Below, piece by piece: positions 1-11,691 of a stretch of DNA of 64,000 nt. Positions within the stretch are counted from its first letter, which is position 1, and each line of letters begins with the position of its first letter. Both the position numbers and the translations under genes were made by a program. This stretch comes from Stenotrophomonas maltophilia (GTDB taxonomy: Bacteria; Pseudomonadota; Gammaproteobacteria; Xanthomonadales; Xanthomonadaceae), in contig NZ_CP154630.1 of assembly GCF_039555535.1 (NCBI RefSeq), positions 1,811,001-1,875,000 of the forward strand, read 5' to 3'. Below the pieces are notes generated by a model. It was not told where the DNA came from. It ran no database searches and was given only the letters and a program-made list of their open reading frames with translations.

Positions 1-2
1 GA

Positions 3-434
3 GGTGGACGATCGGTCCTGCCGCTGGACGACCGGTGGCCGCCGGACATCCATGCGCTGCGGTTGCGCCTGCAGGCGGACCTGGTTCCCGCCAATCGCCG
101 TCCCACGCCAATGCCTGTGGCCGCATTGGCCGGTGCGCAGCGGATGGACGGCGCAGAGCTTCGAGCGCTGCGGGAGCAGGGGTGCGCGGCAACGGTGCAT
201 GGGCGGACTCGGACATACGACCACTTCGCCTATCTGACCCGGCCCGTTTTCAGCGTCGATGGGCAGTGGGCTATGATCGCGGTCGCCTGGGATTCGTGTT
301 CCGGCGATTTCGTCTATCGGGAGCTTGTCATACTGCATCGGGAACAGGGACGCTGGATGGCCGAACCCCCGGAACGAGCTCTGGGCGGCGTATGGGACGG
401 CCGCGTACTGCGGCCCTGGACGTACAACCACTGA
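3..434 (+). CDS. Hypothetical protein, 5' end outside window
   Basis: The reading frame is open from the first bases of the window to a TGA at 432-434, so the true start lies upstream and only the C-terminal 143 residues are visible. The visible part contains a stretch around 'TYDHFAYLTRPVFSVDG' and ends in 'RPWTYNH'. It looks like a compact, mostly beta-strand domain without membrane segments. An internal TTG at 63 could be called as a start, but coding character continues upstream of it, which argues for a longer protein. The next gene begins 13 nt downstream with its own ribosome site, suggesting co-transcription. I do not recognise the family. Confidence 0.5.
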   Translation, partial: GGRSVLPLDDRWPPDIHALRLRLQADLVPANRRPTPMPVAALAGAQRMDGAELRALREQGCAATVHGRTRTYDHFAYLTRPVFSVDGQWAMIAVAWDSCSGDFVYRELVILHREQGRWMAEPPERALGGVWDGRVLRPWTYNH

Positions 435-447
435 CGAGGAAGAGCGC

Positions 448-966
448 ATGGATGTCGCTGCACGCAGGAACAGGACGTTGTTTCGTTGGATCATGGTGAC
501 GCTGCTGGCAGTACTGATGCCGTTTGCAGCACTGGCTGAGCCCGCAGCCGGGCAGGCCGCTACCGCCGAAGCCGCTACCGCCGCGGAGGAGGCGCAATGC
601 CGCGCCTGCAGCTATGAGCGTATCGGGCACAAGGTCGATATCGGGCTGGTTGCACTGGTGTCGCTGCTGGTGGTGGGCCTGCTGATCGCGGCGTCGCGGG
701 AATGGGGCACCACGTCGCAGCGCTGGACCTGCCGCACGCTGTCCCTGTTGCTGGTGGGTGTCGGTGCGGCGTTGCTGTGGTGGGCTGGCAGCGTCGTCTA
801 CCTGGGCTACAACCCGTGGCAGGAAATGGCCGCCCCCGTCGATGGCTCGCTCACCTCGACACTGCTCAATACCTCACCGAAGTGGCTGGCGGCGCTGGTG
901 TTGATTGGTTTCGCGCCCTCCATCTGGAAGCGCAGCGAACGCCTGCCGGCCTGGCGTATCGGCTGA
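448..966 (+). CDS. Hypothetical exported/membrane protein
   Basis: This gene encodes 172 residues. The ATG at 448 was chosen because a purine-rich GAGGAAGAG lies just upstream and because the next residues form a typical signal segment (basic start, hydrophobic 'FRWIMVTLLAVLMPFAALA'). An Ala/Thr-rich linker follows, then 'CRAC', then three hydrophobic segments near residues 65-85, 95-120 and 145-160. The protein is therefore probably in the inner membrane with its N-terminus processed or anchored. The longer frame starting at 325 overlaps the upstream gene and lacks a ribosome site. I know no named family for it. It is followed by the convergent TonB-dependent receptor gene. Confidence 0.6.
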   Translation: MDVAARRNRTLFRWIMVTLLAVLMPFAALAEPAAGQAATAEAATAAEEAQCRACSYERIGHKVDIGLVALVSLLVVGLLIAASREWGTTSQRWTCRTLSLLLVGVGAALLWWAGSVVYLGYNPWQEMAAPVDGSLTSTLLNTSPKWLAALVLIGFAPSIWKRSERLPAWRIG

Positions 967-1012
967 CCCTGGAATGACGGCGCCGGATCACATCCGGCGC
1001 CGCCTGAGGCGA

Positions 1013-3124
1013 TCAGTCAAAGCGCCAGCGCACGCCGGCATAGACGCCACGGCCTTCGCCTGGCGTCGAGCGCGCGACATCCTTGCCGGCGTCGTCGTAG
1101 CCCGGCGTGACCGTGGCCGCGTAGTGGCGGTTGCCGATGTTGCGCATCTCCGCCCACGCCTGCCAGCGGCCACCGGGTGCGTCGTAGCCGATGCGGCTGC
1201 CGAAGATCACATGGCTGTCGGCCCAGTAGCTGTTGGCGTAGTCCACTGCGATGCGCGAGGCGTATTCGGTGTTCAGTGCAGCATAGAGGCCCGAGGCGTG
1301 ATCGAAGCGCAGCTCGGCCTGGTAGCTGTGGCGCGGCAGGCCCGGCAGGCGGTTGCTGCCGAAGCGCGCGTCGTGGCGGTAACGGAAATCACTGAAGGTG
1401 TACGCCTGGCGCAAGGACAGGCGCCCCGGCGCGGCCTGCCACAGCGTGCTGTCCAATCCGGCTTCGATGCCACGGTGCACGGTGGGGCTGGCGTTGTTCT
1501 CTGCGATGAACAGGTTCGGTACCGGTTGCAGCTCCACGCTCAGCAGCTCGTGGTTGACGTGCGCGTAGTAGCCGGTCAGTTCCCAGCGCCCCAGCACAGC
1601 GTCGCCGCGCGCACCCAGTTCCAGCGTGGTGGCGGTCTGGTTCTGCATCGGTACCGGCGCGCGCTGGCGGCCGGTGGAGGGGCCATTGCCCGGCCCGAAG
1701 TACTGGTTCGAGCCCCAGATCATCGACCACGGATGCGGTGCTTCCACCGAGCGGCTGAGGTTGCCGAACCACTGCGTCTGCGCGCTGTGCTGCCAGGTGA
1801 AGCCCAGCCGCGGCGCGTAGTCCCAGTCATGATCGCGCAGTCGACCGCCGCTGTTTGGCCAGGTCACCTGCACGTCGCGGCGGGTGTTGATCAGCGCCAG
1901 CCCGGTCTGCATGCGCAGGCGGTCGTTGAAGGTGAGGATATTGCTGACGTGCAGCGTGCTGTCGGTGCCGTGGTGGCGGAAATCACGCGTGCGCGTGCCG
2001 GCGGCATAGCCGTTGCTGGCAAAGCGCAGCGACTCGCGCACGTCGGCGTCCAGGTCGTGGGTGACGCGCAGGCCGACCATGGTTTCACTGTCCAGCCCGA
2101 ACAGCCGGTGGCGGTGGCGATAGTCCAGCGTGGCGTTGAGGTTGGCGTAGTCCAGTTGCTGGCGGTACAGGCTCTCGTTCAAGTCCATCGGGTACGTGTG
2201 ATAGACCAGGCCGGCCTGCAATGAGGAGTCCTCATCGATCTGCAGCGTGGTGACATTGCCCACCCAGGCGCTGCCGGGTTGCGGGCGGCGCGCATCGATG
2301 GCCAGGTTGGCTGGATTGGCCGCATGCGGATCGTTGCGGATCTGGTCGCGGGTCAGGCGCCCGGGCGTTTCGTGGTTGGTTTCGCGATAGCGCACGAAGA
2401 AGCGCGTCTGCAGGTCGGGCGTGATCTGCCAGCCGATGTTCGCCATCGCACCTTTACCGTCGCCACGCGCATGGAGCTGGTAGCCGTGGAATTCGGTATC
2501 GGTGTAGGCCAGGAAGTAATCGACGTCGCCGCTGACACCGCCCCAGCTGAGACCGCGCTTCTGGTAGCCACGGCTGCCGGCCTCGTAACGCAATTGCACG
2601 CCAGCCGAATCACGGCCGTTGCGGCTGACGTAATCGATGGCACCGCCGAGTGCCAGCGCGCCACGTTCGAAACCATTGGCCCCGCGCAGCACCTCCACGC
2701 GCGACAGCCACAGCGGTTCCAGCAGTTCGTAGGGCGTGCCGCCCGGTCCGGTCAGCGGCAGGCCGTCGATCGCCACGGCGATGCCCGAGGCATGCGCGCC
2801 CGGCCCGCGATTGATGCCCGAGCCACGGATCGAGATCTTGGTGCCCTCGTTGCCCGGCGACTGCGCGCTGATACCCGGTTGGTAGGCCAGTACATCGGCA
2901 CTGCTGGACAGTCGACTGTCGGCCTTGGCCACGTCGATGACGTTGCTGGCGCCAGGCACGCGGTTCAGCGCCTCGCGCGCCTGGGCACTGGCATCGGCGG
3001 CAGCGGTGACCCGTACGGCATCAAGGGTGGTGGCCTGCGGTGCGGCGACGGCAGTGGAAGCCAGGCCGAGGGAAACTGCCAGGAACAGCAGGGACGGGGT
3101 GGGGCGGTGAGACGGGAGCGACAT
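1013..3124 (-). CDS. TonB-dependent outer-membrane receptor
   Basis: This 703-residue protein begins with a signal peptide (to about residue 28, 'STAVAAPQ'), followed by a TonB-box-like 'LDAVRVTA' near residues 34-41. A plug domain spans roughly residues 50-165 ('LAYQPGISAQSPG', 'ISIRGSG', 'VEVLRGANG') and a long beta-barrel ends in the hydrophobic/aromatic 'GVRWRFD'. The family imports siderophores, metal chelates or other scarce large ligands across the outer membrane using TonB-ExbBD energy. The segment 'ETNHETPGRLT' and the overall size resemble the FecA/YncD (PqqU) branch, but the substrate cannot be read from sequence. The gene stands alone, with no visible Fur box, regulator or ABC importer beside it. 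Confidence 0.85.
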   Translation of the reverse strand: MSLPSHRPTPSLLFLAVSLGLASTAVAAPQATTLDAVRVTAAADASAQAREALNRVPGASNVIDVAKADSRLSSSADVLAYQPGISAQSPGNEGTKISIRGSGINRGPGAHASGIAVAIDGLPLTGPGGTPYELLEPLWLSRVEVLRGANGFERGALALGGAIDYVSRNGRDSAGVQLRYEAGSRGYQKRGLSWGGVSGDVDYFLAYTDTEFHGYQLHARGDGKGAMANIGWQITPDLQTRFFVRYRETNHETPGRLTRDQIRNDPHAANPANLAIDARRPQPGSAWVGNVTTLQIDEDSSLQAGLVYHTYPMDLNESLYRQQLDYANLNATLDYRHRHRLFGLDSETMVGLRVTHDLDADVRESLRFASNGYAAGTRTRDFRHHGTDSTLHVSNILTFNDRLRMQTGLALINTRRDVQVTWPNSGGRLRDHDWDYAPRLGFTWQHSAQTQWFGNLSRSVEAPHPWSMIWGSNQYFGPGNGPSTGRQRAPVPMQNQTATTLELGARGDAVLGRWELTGYYAHVNHELLSVELQPVPNLFIAENNASPTVHRGIEAGLDSTLWQAAPGRLSLRQAYTFSDFRYRHDARFGSNRLPGLPRHSYQAELRFDHASGLYAALNTEYASRIAVDYANSYWADSHVIFGSRIGYDAPGGRWQAWAEMRNIGNRHYAATVTPGYDDAGKDVARSTPGEGRGVYAGVRWRFD

Positions 3125-3217
3125 GCGGGAATGCTGTAAACCACGAAAGTGGCGCGCAAGTTAACAGGTCGCGGACGGTACGTCACCCATCACCGACGTA
3201 TGGGGGCGGGTGCGCCT

Positions 3218-3306
3218 GTAGAGCCGAGCCCATGCTCGGCTATCGCGCGCAGCGCGGGTTTCCTTCGCTCGAAACGAAGAGCAGCCGAGCATGGGCTCGG
3301 CTCTAC
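3218..3306. repeat. GTAG REP (SMAG-type) inverted pair
   Basis: A GTAGAGCCGAGCCCATGCTC-type palindrome at 3218-3241 is followed by its reverse complement at 3283-3306, 41 bp apart. It lies between the start of the receptor gene and the end of the serine hydrolase gene, where a facing pair could fold into a long stem. The GTAG head and GCCGAGC/GCTCGGC stem are typical of the short repeats of S. maltophilia genomes. Confidence 0.85.
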
Positions 3307-3312
3307 AGAAAG

Positions 3313-4749
3313 TTACGGCGAGGGCTTGGCCAGCGCTTTGGCCTTTGCATACAGCCGATCAGCCGCTTCTCTTTCGCCCAATGCCGCATGGCACTCAGCC
3401 AGGCTGTCCCACGCGTTGGCCGAATCCGGATACAGCTCGGCGTTGAGCGCGAACACTTTCAGTGCTTTGCTGGCACCCAGACTCTCGCGGATGGCATAGC
3501 CACTGGCGTTGATCGCACGTTCCAGCTCGCTGCCCGTCACCCGATTGTCATCGCGCAACCAGCTGCGTATCGCCTGGGCACCGCCAGCGTCATCATCCAG
3601 CGCATACGCGATCAGCCGCTCGGACAGCACCGCATGCGGAAACTCCTCGGGCGCGACCACCGCCATCGTGCTTTCCACCAGCGTGCTCGACCACACATTG
3701 CGCGCACTGCCATTGGTCAGGTACACGAATACCCAGTAGCCATTCGCCAGCGTGCCCTTGTAGGCCAGCCGCGCACGCACTCGGGTGCCGCCATCATGGC
3801 CGACCTGGGTGTAGCCGTCGCTGCGGGTGGTGTCCCAGCCGGTGGAGAAGAAATTTCTGCCGCCGCCGGTCAGCTTCTGCGGCTGCCACAGCGTTTCCAG
3901 CGTGGCTGTGCGCAGCAGCTTGCCGGTGGCCAGTGCCTGCAGGAAAAGGTTCATGTCACCCACGGTGGTCTGCAGATCGGCATGGCCCCAGCCGTAGTCC
4001 GGCCAGGGATCTTCATTGGCCGTCTGTAGTTGGCCGTCCTTGCCAATGTAAGGAACTGCCGCGAGCTGGGCCGGTACGCTGGCCACGCCCCAGGAGGTGC
4101 TGGCCATCTTCAGCGGCTGCAGGATGCGCTCGCGCGCGATGGCCGGGAAGGGTTTGCGATAGTGCGCTTCCAGCAACGCCGTCAGCACCAGGTAGTTGGC
4201 CTGGGTGTACTGCACACGGCTGCCGGTGGCGAACTGCATCGGCGCGGCCGCGGCGACCTTCAGGGCTGCCGCAAGATCCGGCGCGACGCCACTGTAGCCC
4301 TTGCTGATCCAACGGTTGTCGACGCGGTCGTAGTACTCGCCGATGCCCGAACTGTGGTTGAGGAAGTCGCGCACCGGGATCGTCTGCCATGCGGCCGGCA
4401 GGTCCGGCACATAGCGGCTCGCCGGCGCATCCAGATCCACCTTGCCCTGATCGACCAGTTGCATCACCAGCGTGCTGGTCAGCAGCTTGGCCATCGACTG
4501 CGCGGCGAAGATGGAATCGAGGGTGGCCAGTGCATGGCTGGTGGGATCACGATCGCCGCTGGCGCCCTGGTAGAGCACCTGACCGTTGTGGGCGACCAGC
4601 ACCGACTGGCCGGCAATGCCGTAGCGCTCGCGATTGGTCTGTAGCTGCGCGTCCAGCTGCGCGGTGAGCCCCCCTGGAACGTCACGGGCCGAAGCGGGCA
4701 GGGCGATGGCCAGGGCACAGAGCAATAGGACAGCAAGCGTGCGGTACAT
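3313..4749 (-). CDS. Serine hydrolase, beta-lactamase/PBP-type (class C fold)
   Basis: The protein has 478 residues. A signal peptide covers residues 1-21 ('ALPASARD'). The serine beta-lactamase-like domain follows, with the catalytic SxxK as 'SMAK' at residues 85-88, a YxN-type region around 'VQYTQANY' near residue 180, and an HxG-type 'HDGGT' near residue 320. The last 80 or so residues ('NAELYPDSANAWDSLAECHAALGE') form TPR-like helices, a common C-terminal addition in this family. Such periplasmic enzymes are usually carboxypeptidases, esterases or D-amino peptidases, and clinical beta-lactamase activity is unlikely. The gene is monocistronic and bracketed by REP repeats. Confidence 0.85.
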   Translation of the reverse strand: MYRTLAVLLLCALAIALPASARDVPGGLTAQLDAQLQTNRERYGIAGQSVLVAHNGQVLYQGASGDRDPTSHALATLDSIFAAQSMAKLLTSTLVMQLVDQGKVDLDAPASRYVPDLPAAWQTIPVRDFLNHSSGIGEYYDRVDNRWISKGYSGVAPDLAAALKVAAAAPMQFATGSRVQYTQANYLVLTALLEAHYRKPFPAIARERILQPLKMASTSWGVASVPAQLAAVPYIGKDGQLQTANEDPWPDYGWGHADLQTTVGDMNLFLQALATGKLLRTATLETLWQPQKLTGGGRNFFSTGWDTTRSDGYTQVGHDGGTRVRARLAYKGTLANGYWVFVYLTNGSARNVWSSTLVESTMAVVAPEEFPHAVLSERLIAYALDDDAGGAQAIRSWLRDDNRVTGSELERAINASGYAIRESLGASKALKVFALNAELYPDSANAWDSLAECHAALGEREAADRLYAKAKALAKPSP

Positions 4750-4810
4750 CGCGGTGTTCCGTCAGCGGCGATGGCGCATCTTGGTCACGGTGGAAGAGCA
4801 GGTCAAGCAG

Positions 4811-4930
4811 GTAGAGCCGAGCCGATGCTCGGCTGACTTTGGGCCAGACGTCGTGCACTCGGAAAAAATCGAGCCGAGCATGGGCTCGGCTCTACAGGTA
4901 GTTCCGGTAGCGCCGGGCCATGCCCGGCGG
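4811..4930. repeat. Cluster of three GTAG REP elements
   Basis: A forward element (4811-4834, GCCGAGC-type stem) faces an inverted copy (4871-4895). A third element with a different stem (GCCGGGCCATGCCCGGC) follows at 4907-4930. Two REP subfamilies sit in one gap, immediately downstream of hutU. Confidence 0.85.
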
Positions 4931-4949
4931 CAGTCGTGCAGGGATGCGA

Positions 4950-6613
<1,664 letters not shown>

Positions 6614-6617
<4 letters not shown>

Positions 6618-7468
6618 GCGGCGCTCCGGTTCGTAGCGAATTCAAGGCAGGCGTTGAGCACCTGCGCCAGGGTGTGGCGCAGTGGTGCGGCGTGGTCGGG
6701 GTCGAGCGGGGTGGGCCAGCTGTGCTCGTCCACCTGGTCGGGCAACGGTTCGTGCATGTAGCCGCGGCAGGCCAGCTCCATCTGCAGGCTGTGCACGCCG
6801 CCGGCGACGTTGCTGTAGTGGCGGGTGATCCAGCCGCCCTTGAAGCGGCCGTTGCGCACCTGGCTCATGCCGCTGATCTTCAGCAGGTTCTCCACCACGT
6901 CGCTCAAGGCGTTGTCGCAGGAGGTGTCTGGTGCGCCGGACGGGCCGGCGGTACCGAGGTTGAACTGCGGCAGTTCGCCGTCGAACAGGTGCGGGATGTG
7001 CGAGCGGATCGAATGCGCGTCGTACACCACCACGGTGCCGTGGCGTGCACGCAGGCGGGTGATCTGTGCGGCCAGCGCATCGTGGTAGGGCAGGAAATAC
7101 GTGTCGCGGCGACGGGCGATTTCTGCGTCGTCCGGTTCGCGCCCGGCGTGGTACAGCGGCTGGTTGTCGAAGGTGGTCAGCGGGCACAAGCCGGTGGTGT
7201 TCTGGCCCGGGTACAGCGACACGCCGCTGGGATCGCGGTTGAGGTCGATCACCGAACGTGAGATCGCCGAGCGCACTGTGGTCGCGCCCATGCCGCGCAC
7301 GAAGTCGTACAACTCGTGCACCCACCAGTCGGCGTCGCGGCGTGCCAGCCACGGCGAGTGGTAGTCGCCGATCAGGTCGTGCGGCACCTCGCTGCCGGTA
7401 TGCGGGAAGCTGACGATCAACGGGGCGTCGCCCTCGTGCACCGTCAACCATTCGGGATGGGTGTTCAT
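6614..7468 (-). CDS. hutG: N-formylglutamate deformylase (amidohydrolase)
   Basis: The protein has 284 residues. It hydrolyses N-formyl-L-glutamate to glutamate and formate, the last step of the five-step histidine pathway, in the cytoplasm with a divalent metal. The N-terminal '[11 protein letters not shown]', the '[12 protein letters not shown]' block and '[27 protein letters not shown]' (here quoted only as landmarks VVYDAHS..HIPHLF) are hallmarks of the N-formylglutamate amidohydrolase family. The gene overlaps hutH upstream and hutU downstream by 4 nt each. Its presence together with hutF shows that the formylglutamate route is used rather than direct formiminoglutamate cleavage. Confidence 0.95.
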
Positions 7469-9006
7469 GCCTGCGGTTCCACGGTCGGCAACAGGTCGGT
7501 CAGGCCACGTGCCAGCGCGCCGCTGCGCACCAGGTGGGTGGCGGTCACCATGTCCGGGTGGAAGTAGCGGTCTTCTTCCAGCGTCGGCACCTGGGCACGC
7601 AGGGTGGCGCGCACGTTCTCGAGCGCGGCGCTGGAGCGCAGCGGGGCATGGAAATCACAGCCCTGCGCGGCGGCCAGCAGCTCGATGCCGATCACGTTGG
7701 CGGCGTTCTCGGCCATCTGCATCAGGCGGCGTGCACCGTGCGCGGCCATCGACACGTGGTCCTCCTGGTTGGCCGAGGTGGGGATCGAATCGACGCTGGC
7801 CGGGTAGGCGCGCTGCTTGTTTTCCGAGACCAGCGCGGCGGCGGTCACCTGCGGAATCATGAAGCCGGAATTCAAACCCGGGCGCGGGGTCAGGAAGGCC
7901 GGCAGGCCGGACAGCGCCGGGTCCACCAGCATCGCCAGGCGGCGCTCGCTGATCGAGCCGATCTCGCACACCGCCATCGCCAGCATGTCAGCGGCGAAGG
8001 CCACCGGCTCGGCGTGGAAGTTGCCGCCAGACAGTGCTTCGCCGGTATCGGTGAATACCAGTGGATTGTCGGACACGCCATTGGCTTCGATTTCCAGCGT
8101 GGTCGCGGCCTGGCGGAGGATATCCAGCGCCGCGCCCATCACCTGCGGCTGGCAGCGCAGGCAGTACGGGTCCTGCACGCGCACGTCGTTGTCGCGGTGC
8201 GATTCGCGGATGTCCGAGCCCTGCATCAGCGTGCGGAGCGTGGCGGCGGTGGCGATCTGCCCGCGCTGGCCACGGATGGCATGGATGCGCGGATCGAACG
8301 GCGTGTCCGAACCCTTGGCCGCTTCCACCGACAACGCGCCGGTGACCAGTGCCGCCTGGAACACGGTTTCGATGTCGAACAGGCCGGCCAGCGCATAGGC
8401 GGTGGAGAACTGGGTGCCGTTGAGCAGCGCCAGGCCTTCCTTCGCGCCCAGTTCGATCGGCTGCAGGCCGGCACGCGCCAATGCGTCGGTTGCGGGCAGG
8501 CGTTCGTCACCGATGAACGCTTCGCCCACACCCAGCATCACGCTGGCCAGGTGCGAAAGCGGTGCCAGATCGCCGGAAGCACCCACCGAGCCCTGCGCCG
8601 GCACCACCGGCAGCACGCCCTTGACCAGCATCGCTTCCAGCAGCAGCAGCGTTTCCTCGCGGATGCCCGACGCACCCTGCGCCAGGCTGACCAGCTTCAG
8701 CGCCATCATCAACCGCACCACGCTGGCCGGCATCGGCTCGCCCACGCCGGCGGCATGCGAGAGCACGATGTTCCGCTGCAGGGTGGCCAGGTCTTCGCGC
8801 TCGATGCGCACGCTGGCCAGCTTGCCGAAGCCGGTGTTGATGCCATACACCGGCGCGCCCTTGGCGACGATGGCGGCCACCGCCGCAGCGCTGGCGCGCA
8901 CCACCGGCAGCGCAGCCGGGTCCAGTGCAAGCGGCGCACCGCGATAGACCTGCCGCCACTGGGCGAGAGTGACATGGCCGGGGCGAAGAACCAGGGTGTT
9001 GCTCAT
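7465..9006 (-). CDS. hutH: Histidine ammonia-lyase
   Basis: This is a full-length (513-residue) histidase, which deaminates L-histidine to urocanate and ammonia, the entry step of the pathway. The Ala-Ser-Gly triad that cyclises to the MIO electrophile is present at residues 143-145 within '[15 protein letters not shown]'. The preceding '[11 protein letters not shown]' block (near residues 54-64) and '[10 protein letters not shown]' near residue 410 are also family signatures. The ATG overlaps the hutI stop by 4 nt and the gene's own stop overlaps the hutG start by 4 nt, so the four enzymes should be made from one coupled message controlled by HutC. Confidence 0.97.
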   Translation of the reverse strand: MSNTLVLRPGHVTLAQWRQVYRGAPLALDPAALPVVRASAAAVAAIVAKGAPVYGINTGFGKLASVRIEREDLATLQRNIVLSHAAGVGEPMPASVVRLMMALKLVSLAQGASGIREETLLLLEAMLVKGVLPVVPAQGSVGASGDLAPLSHLASVMLGVGEAFIGDERLPATDALARAGLQPIELGAKEGLALLNGTQFSTAYALAGLFDIETVFQAALVTGALSVEAAKGSDTPFDPRIHAIRGQRGQIATAATLRTLMQGSDIRESHRDNDVRVQDPYCLRCQPQVMGAALDILRQAATTLEIEANGVSDNPLVFTDTGEALSGGNFHAEPVAFAADMLAMAVCEIGSISERRLAMLVDPALSGLPAFLTPRPGLNSGFMIPQVTAAALVSENKQRAYPASVDSIPTSANQEDHVSMAAHGARRLMQMAENAANVIGIELLAAAQGCDFHAPLRSSAALENVRATLRAQVPTLEEDRYFHPDMVTATHLVRSGALARGLTDLLPTVEPQA

Positions 9007-10235
9007 GTGTTGCTCCAGGAGGCAGGCAGGTCGGGCTGACCGCGCACCACGCGCGCGTGCAGCGGGTTGAATCCAATGCGATAGACCAGATCGGCGGGGG
9101 CGTCGATGTCCCAGATCGCCAGGTCGCAGTCCATGCCGACAGCGAGTCGGCCGATGCGCTCGCCATGGCCCAGCGCGCGCGCCGCTTCACGGGTGAAGCC
9201 GGCGATGCACTCGTCCACGGTCAGGCGGAACAGGGTGGCGCCCATGTTCATCGCCAGCAGCGGGCTGGTCAGTGGCGAAGTGCCCGGGTTGCTGTCGGTG
9301 GCCAGTGCCAGTGGCACGCCGGCCGCGCGCAATGCAGCGATCGGCGGCAGGGTGGTATCGCGGGTGAAATAGAAGGCGCCCGGCAGCAGCACGGCCACGG
9401 TGCCGGCGGCGGCCATCGCGGCGATGCCAGCGTCATCCAGATGTTCAATGTGGTCGGCGGAGAGCGCACCGAAGCCGGCCGCCAGTTCGGCACCGTGCTG
9501 GTTGCTCAGCTGTTCGGCGTGGATCTTCACCGCCAGCCCGTTCGCCCTCGCTGCCTCGAACACCTGTCGCGCCTGCGCCGGGGAAAACGCGATGTTCTCG
9601 CAGAACACGTCCACCGCTTCGGCCAGGCCTTCGGCAGCGATGGCCGGAATCATCACGTTGCACACCTCGTCGGTGTATTCCTGCGCCTCGCGGCCCGGCG
9701 GAATCGCGTGCGCGCCGAGGAAGGTGGTGACCACGTTGACCCGGCATTCCTCGCCCAGTGCGCGCGCAACCTGCAGCTGCTTGCGCTCGTCGGCCAGGGT
9801 CAGGCCGTAGCCGGACTTGATCTCGATGGTGGTCACGCCTTCGGCGCGCATCGCCAGCAGGCGTGGCCGGCTCTCGCTGGCCAGCTGCCCGGGCGTGGCA
9901 GCGCGGGTGGCGCGCACGGTGGAGACGATGCCGCCGCCGGCACGGGCGATGTCGGCATAGCTGACGCCCTGCAGGCGCTGCTCGAATTCGTTGGCGCGGT
10001 TGCCGGCGTAGACCAGGTGGGTGTGGCAGTCGATCAGGCCCGGCGACATCCAGCGACCCTCGCCGTCGATGCGGGTGGTCGGCTGCAGGTGGGTATCGCT
10101 GCCGGCGGCACCGACGTGGACGATGCGCCCGTCCGCGCAGGCCAGTACGCCATCGCGGATGACGCCCAGGCCCTCGCCGTCGAGGGTGATCAGGTGGACG
10201 TTGGACCAGAGGGTATCGACGTGCATGGCATCCAC
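9003..10235 (-). CDS. hutI: Imidazolonepropionase
   Basis: The 410-residue protein is a metal-dependent amidohydrolase that opens the ring of imidazolonepropionate to give formiminoglutamate. The metal-binding '[16 protein letters not shown]' lies near residues 68-83, with '[12 protein letters not shown]' near residue 240 and '[10 protein letters not shown]' near residue 315, all as expected for HutI. It is the first gene of the minus-strand hut operon, divergent from hutF across a 58-bp gap. The start at 10235 gives '[10 protein letters not shown]', and an in-frame ATG at 10226 ('MHVDTLW') is equally plausible because neither has a strong ribosome site. Confidence 0.95.
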   Translation of the reverse strand: MDAMHVDTLWSNVHLITLDGEGLGVIRDGVLACADGRIVHVGAAGSDTHLQPTTRIDGEGRWMSPGLIDCHTHLVYAGNRANEFEQRLQGVSYADIARAGGGIVSTVRATRAATPGQLASESRPRLLAMRAEGVTTIEIKSGYGLTLADERKQLQVARALGEECRVNVVTTFLGAHAIPPGREAQEYTDEVCNVMIPAIAAEGLAEAVDVFCENIAFSPAQARQVFEAARANGLAVKIHAEQLSNQHGAELAAGFGALSADHIEHLDDAGIAAMAAAGTVAVLLPGAFYFTRDTTLPPIAALRAAGVPLALATDSNPGTSPLTSPLLAMNMGATLFRLTVDECIAGFTREAARALGHGERIGRLAVGMDCDLAIWDIDAPADLVYRIGFNPLHARVVRGQPDLPASWSNT

Positions 10236-10253
10236 AACGCGGCTGTGCTTATA

Positions 10254-10263
10254 TGTCTATACA
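10254..10263. promoter_or_regulatory. Putative HutC operator in hutI-hutF promoter
   Basis: The 58-bp gap between the divergent hutI and hutF starts contains TGTCTATACA, a TGT-N4-ACA inverted repeat inside an AT-rich stretch (TTATATGTCTATACAATATA). HutC repressors of the GntR family are known to bind TGT..ACA palindromes in hut promoters. One site here could control both transcription directions. The assignment rests on position and symmetry only. Confidence 0.6.
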
Positions 10264-10293
10264 ATATAGGCGTCCATTTCGGGTTGTCCAGCC

Positions 10294-11664
10294 ATGTCCG
10301 ATTCGCGTTCCCAGCTCAGTTTCCATGCCACCTACGCCCTGCTGGCCCAGGGCTGGGCCCGCGATGTCCGGCTGCAGGTCCAGGACGGCCGCATCACGGC
10401 GATCAGCATGGGGCAGGGCGCGCAGGACGGTGACACCCGCGTCGGCATCCTGGTGCCGGGCCTGCCCAACCTGCACAGCCACGCGTTCCAGCGCGGCATG
10501 GCCGGCCTGACCGAGATCGGCGGCGGCGACGGTGACAGCTTCTGGAGCTGGCGCGAACTGATGTACCGCTTCCTGGCCCACCTGCGCCCGGACGCGGTGC
10601 AGGCCATCGCCGCCCAGGCCTACATGGAAATGCTGGAAAGCGGCTTCACCCGCGTCGGCGAGTTCCACTACCTGCATCACGATGCCGACGGCCAGCCGTA
10701 TGCCGATCGCGCCGAGATGAGTGCGCGCATCGCTGCCGCCGCCGCGCAGACCGGCATCGGCCTGACCCTGCTGCCGGTGTTCTACGCCCACGCCGATTTC
10801 GGTGGCGCGCCGCCGAATCCGGCGCAGCGCCGCCTGATCCATGATGTCGAGGGCTTCGCGCAGCTGCTGGACGCGGCGAAGCCGGCGTTGGACGCGCTGC
10901 CCGACGCGGTGCTCGGCATCGCCCCGCACAGCCTGCGCGCGGTCACCGGGGAGGAGCTGGACGCGCTGCTGCCGCTGACCGATGGCCCGGTGCATATCCA
11001 TATCGCCGAGCAGATGCGCGAAGTCGAGGCCTGCCTGGCCTGGAGCGGCCAGCGCCCGGTGCAGTGGCTGTACAACCATGTGCCGGTGGATGCGTGCTGG
11101 TGCCTGGTGCATGCCACCCATATCACCGATGACGAGCGCGCGGCCATCGTGGCCAGCGGTGCCGTGGCCGGGCTGTGCCCGATCACCGAGGCGAACCTGG
11201 GCGACGGCCTGTTCCCGATGCAGGCCTTTGCGCGCGAGGGCGGCCGTTTCGGTGTCGGCTCCGATTCCAACGTGTTGATCGATGCCGCCGAAGAACTGCG
11301 CCTGCTCGAATACGGCCAGCGGCTTACCTTGCGCGGGCGCAACGTGCTGGCCCCGGATGCCACCCGCAGTACCGGTCGTTTCCTGTTTGAAGGCGCACTG
11401 CACGGTGGTGCGCAGGCGCTGGGCGTGGCTGCTGGCCTGCAGGTCGGCGCCAGCGCCGATCTGGTTGAGCTGGACGCCGCGCACCCGGCGTTGCAGGCGC
11501 GGCAGGATGACGCATGGCTTGACAGCTGGGTGTTCGCCGCACGTAATGGCGCGCTGCGATCGGTCTGGCGACATGGCCGCCAGTGCGTGGCCGAGGGCCG
11601 CCACCTGCAGCGCGAGGCGATCACCACCGCCTTCGCCGCCGCCCTGAAGGGCGTGCTGGGCTGA
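10294..11664 (+). CDS. hutF: Formimidoylglutamate deiminase
   Basis: The 456-residue protein belongs to the amidohydrolase superfamily and converts N-formimino-L-glutamate to N-formylglutamate plus ammonia, feeding HutG. The metal-binding 'NLHSHAFQRGMAGL' lies near residues 61-74, 'HIHIAEQMREV' near residue 232, and 'GVGSDSNVLID' near residue 322. It is transcribed away from hutI and followed 27 nt later by hutC, so repressor and enzyme probably share a message. The ATG at 10294 gives the normal N-terminus for the family. Confidence 0.95.
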   Translation: MSDSRSQLSFHATYALLAQGWARDVRLQVQDGRITAISMGQGAQDGDTRVGILVPGLPNLHSHAFQRGMAGLTEIGGGDGDSFWSWRELMYRFLAHLRPDAVQAIAAQAYMEMLESGFTRVGEFHYLHHDADGQPYADRAEMSARIAAAAAQTGIGLTLLPVFYAHADFGGAPPNPAQRRLIHDVEGFAQLLDAAKPALDALPDAVLGIAPHSLRAVTGEELDALLPLTDGPVHIHIAEQMREVEACLAWSGQRPVQWLYNHVPVDACWCLVHATHITDDERAAIVASGAVAGLCPITEANLGDGLFPMQAFAREGGRFGVGSDSNVLIDAAEELRLLEYGQRLTLRGRNVLAPDATRSTGRFLFEGALHGGAQALGVAAGLQVGASADLVELDAAHPALQARQDDAWLDSWVFAARNGALRSVWRHGRQCVAEGRHLQREAITTAFAAALKGVLG

Positions 11665-11691
11665 TCGCCTCCGCCACCGGGACCCCATTAC

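Noticed and set aside
905..2224. 439-residue plus-strand frame opposite the TonB receptor gene
   Set aside because: Pure antisense shadow of a high-GC gene with no domain, no ribosome site, and the receptor on the other strand has full family motifs.
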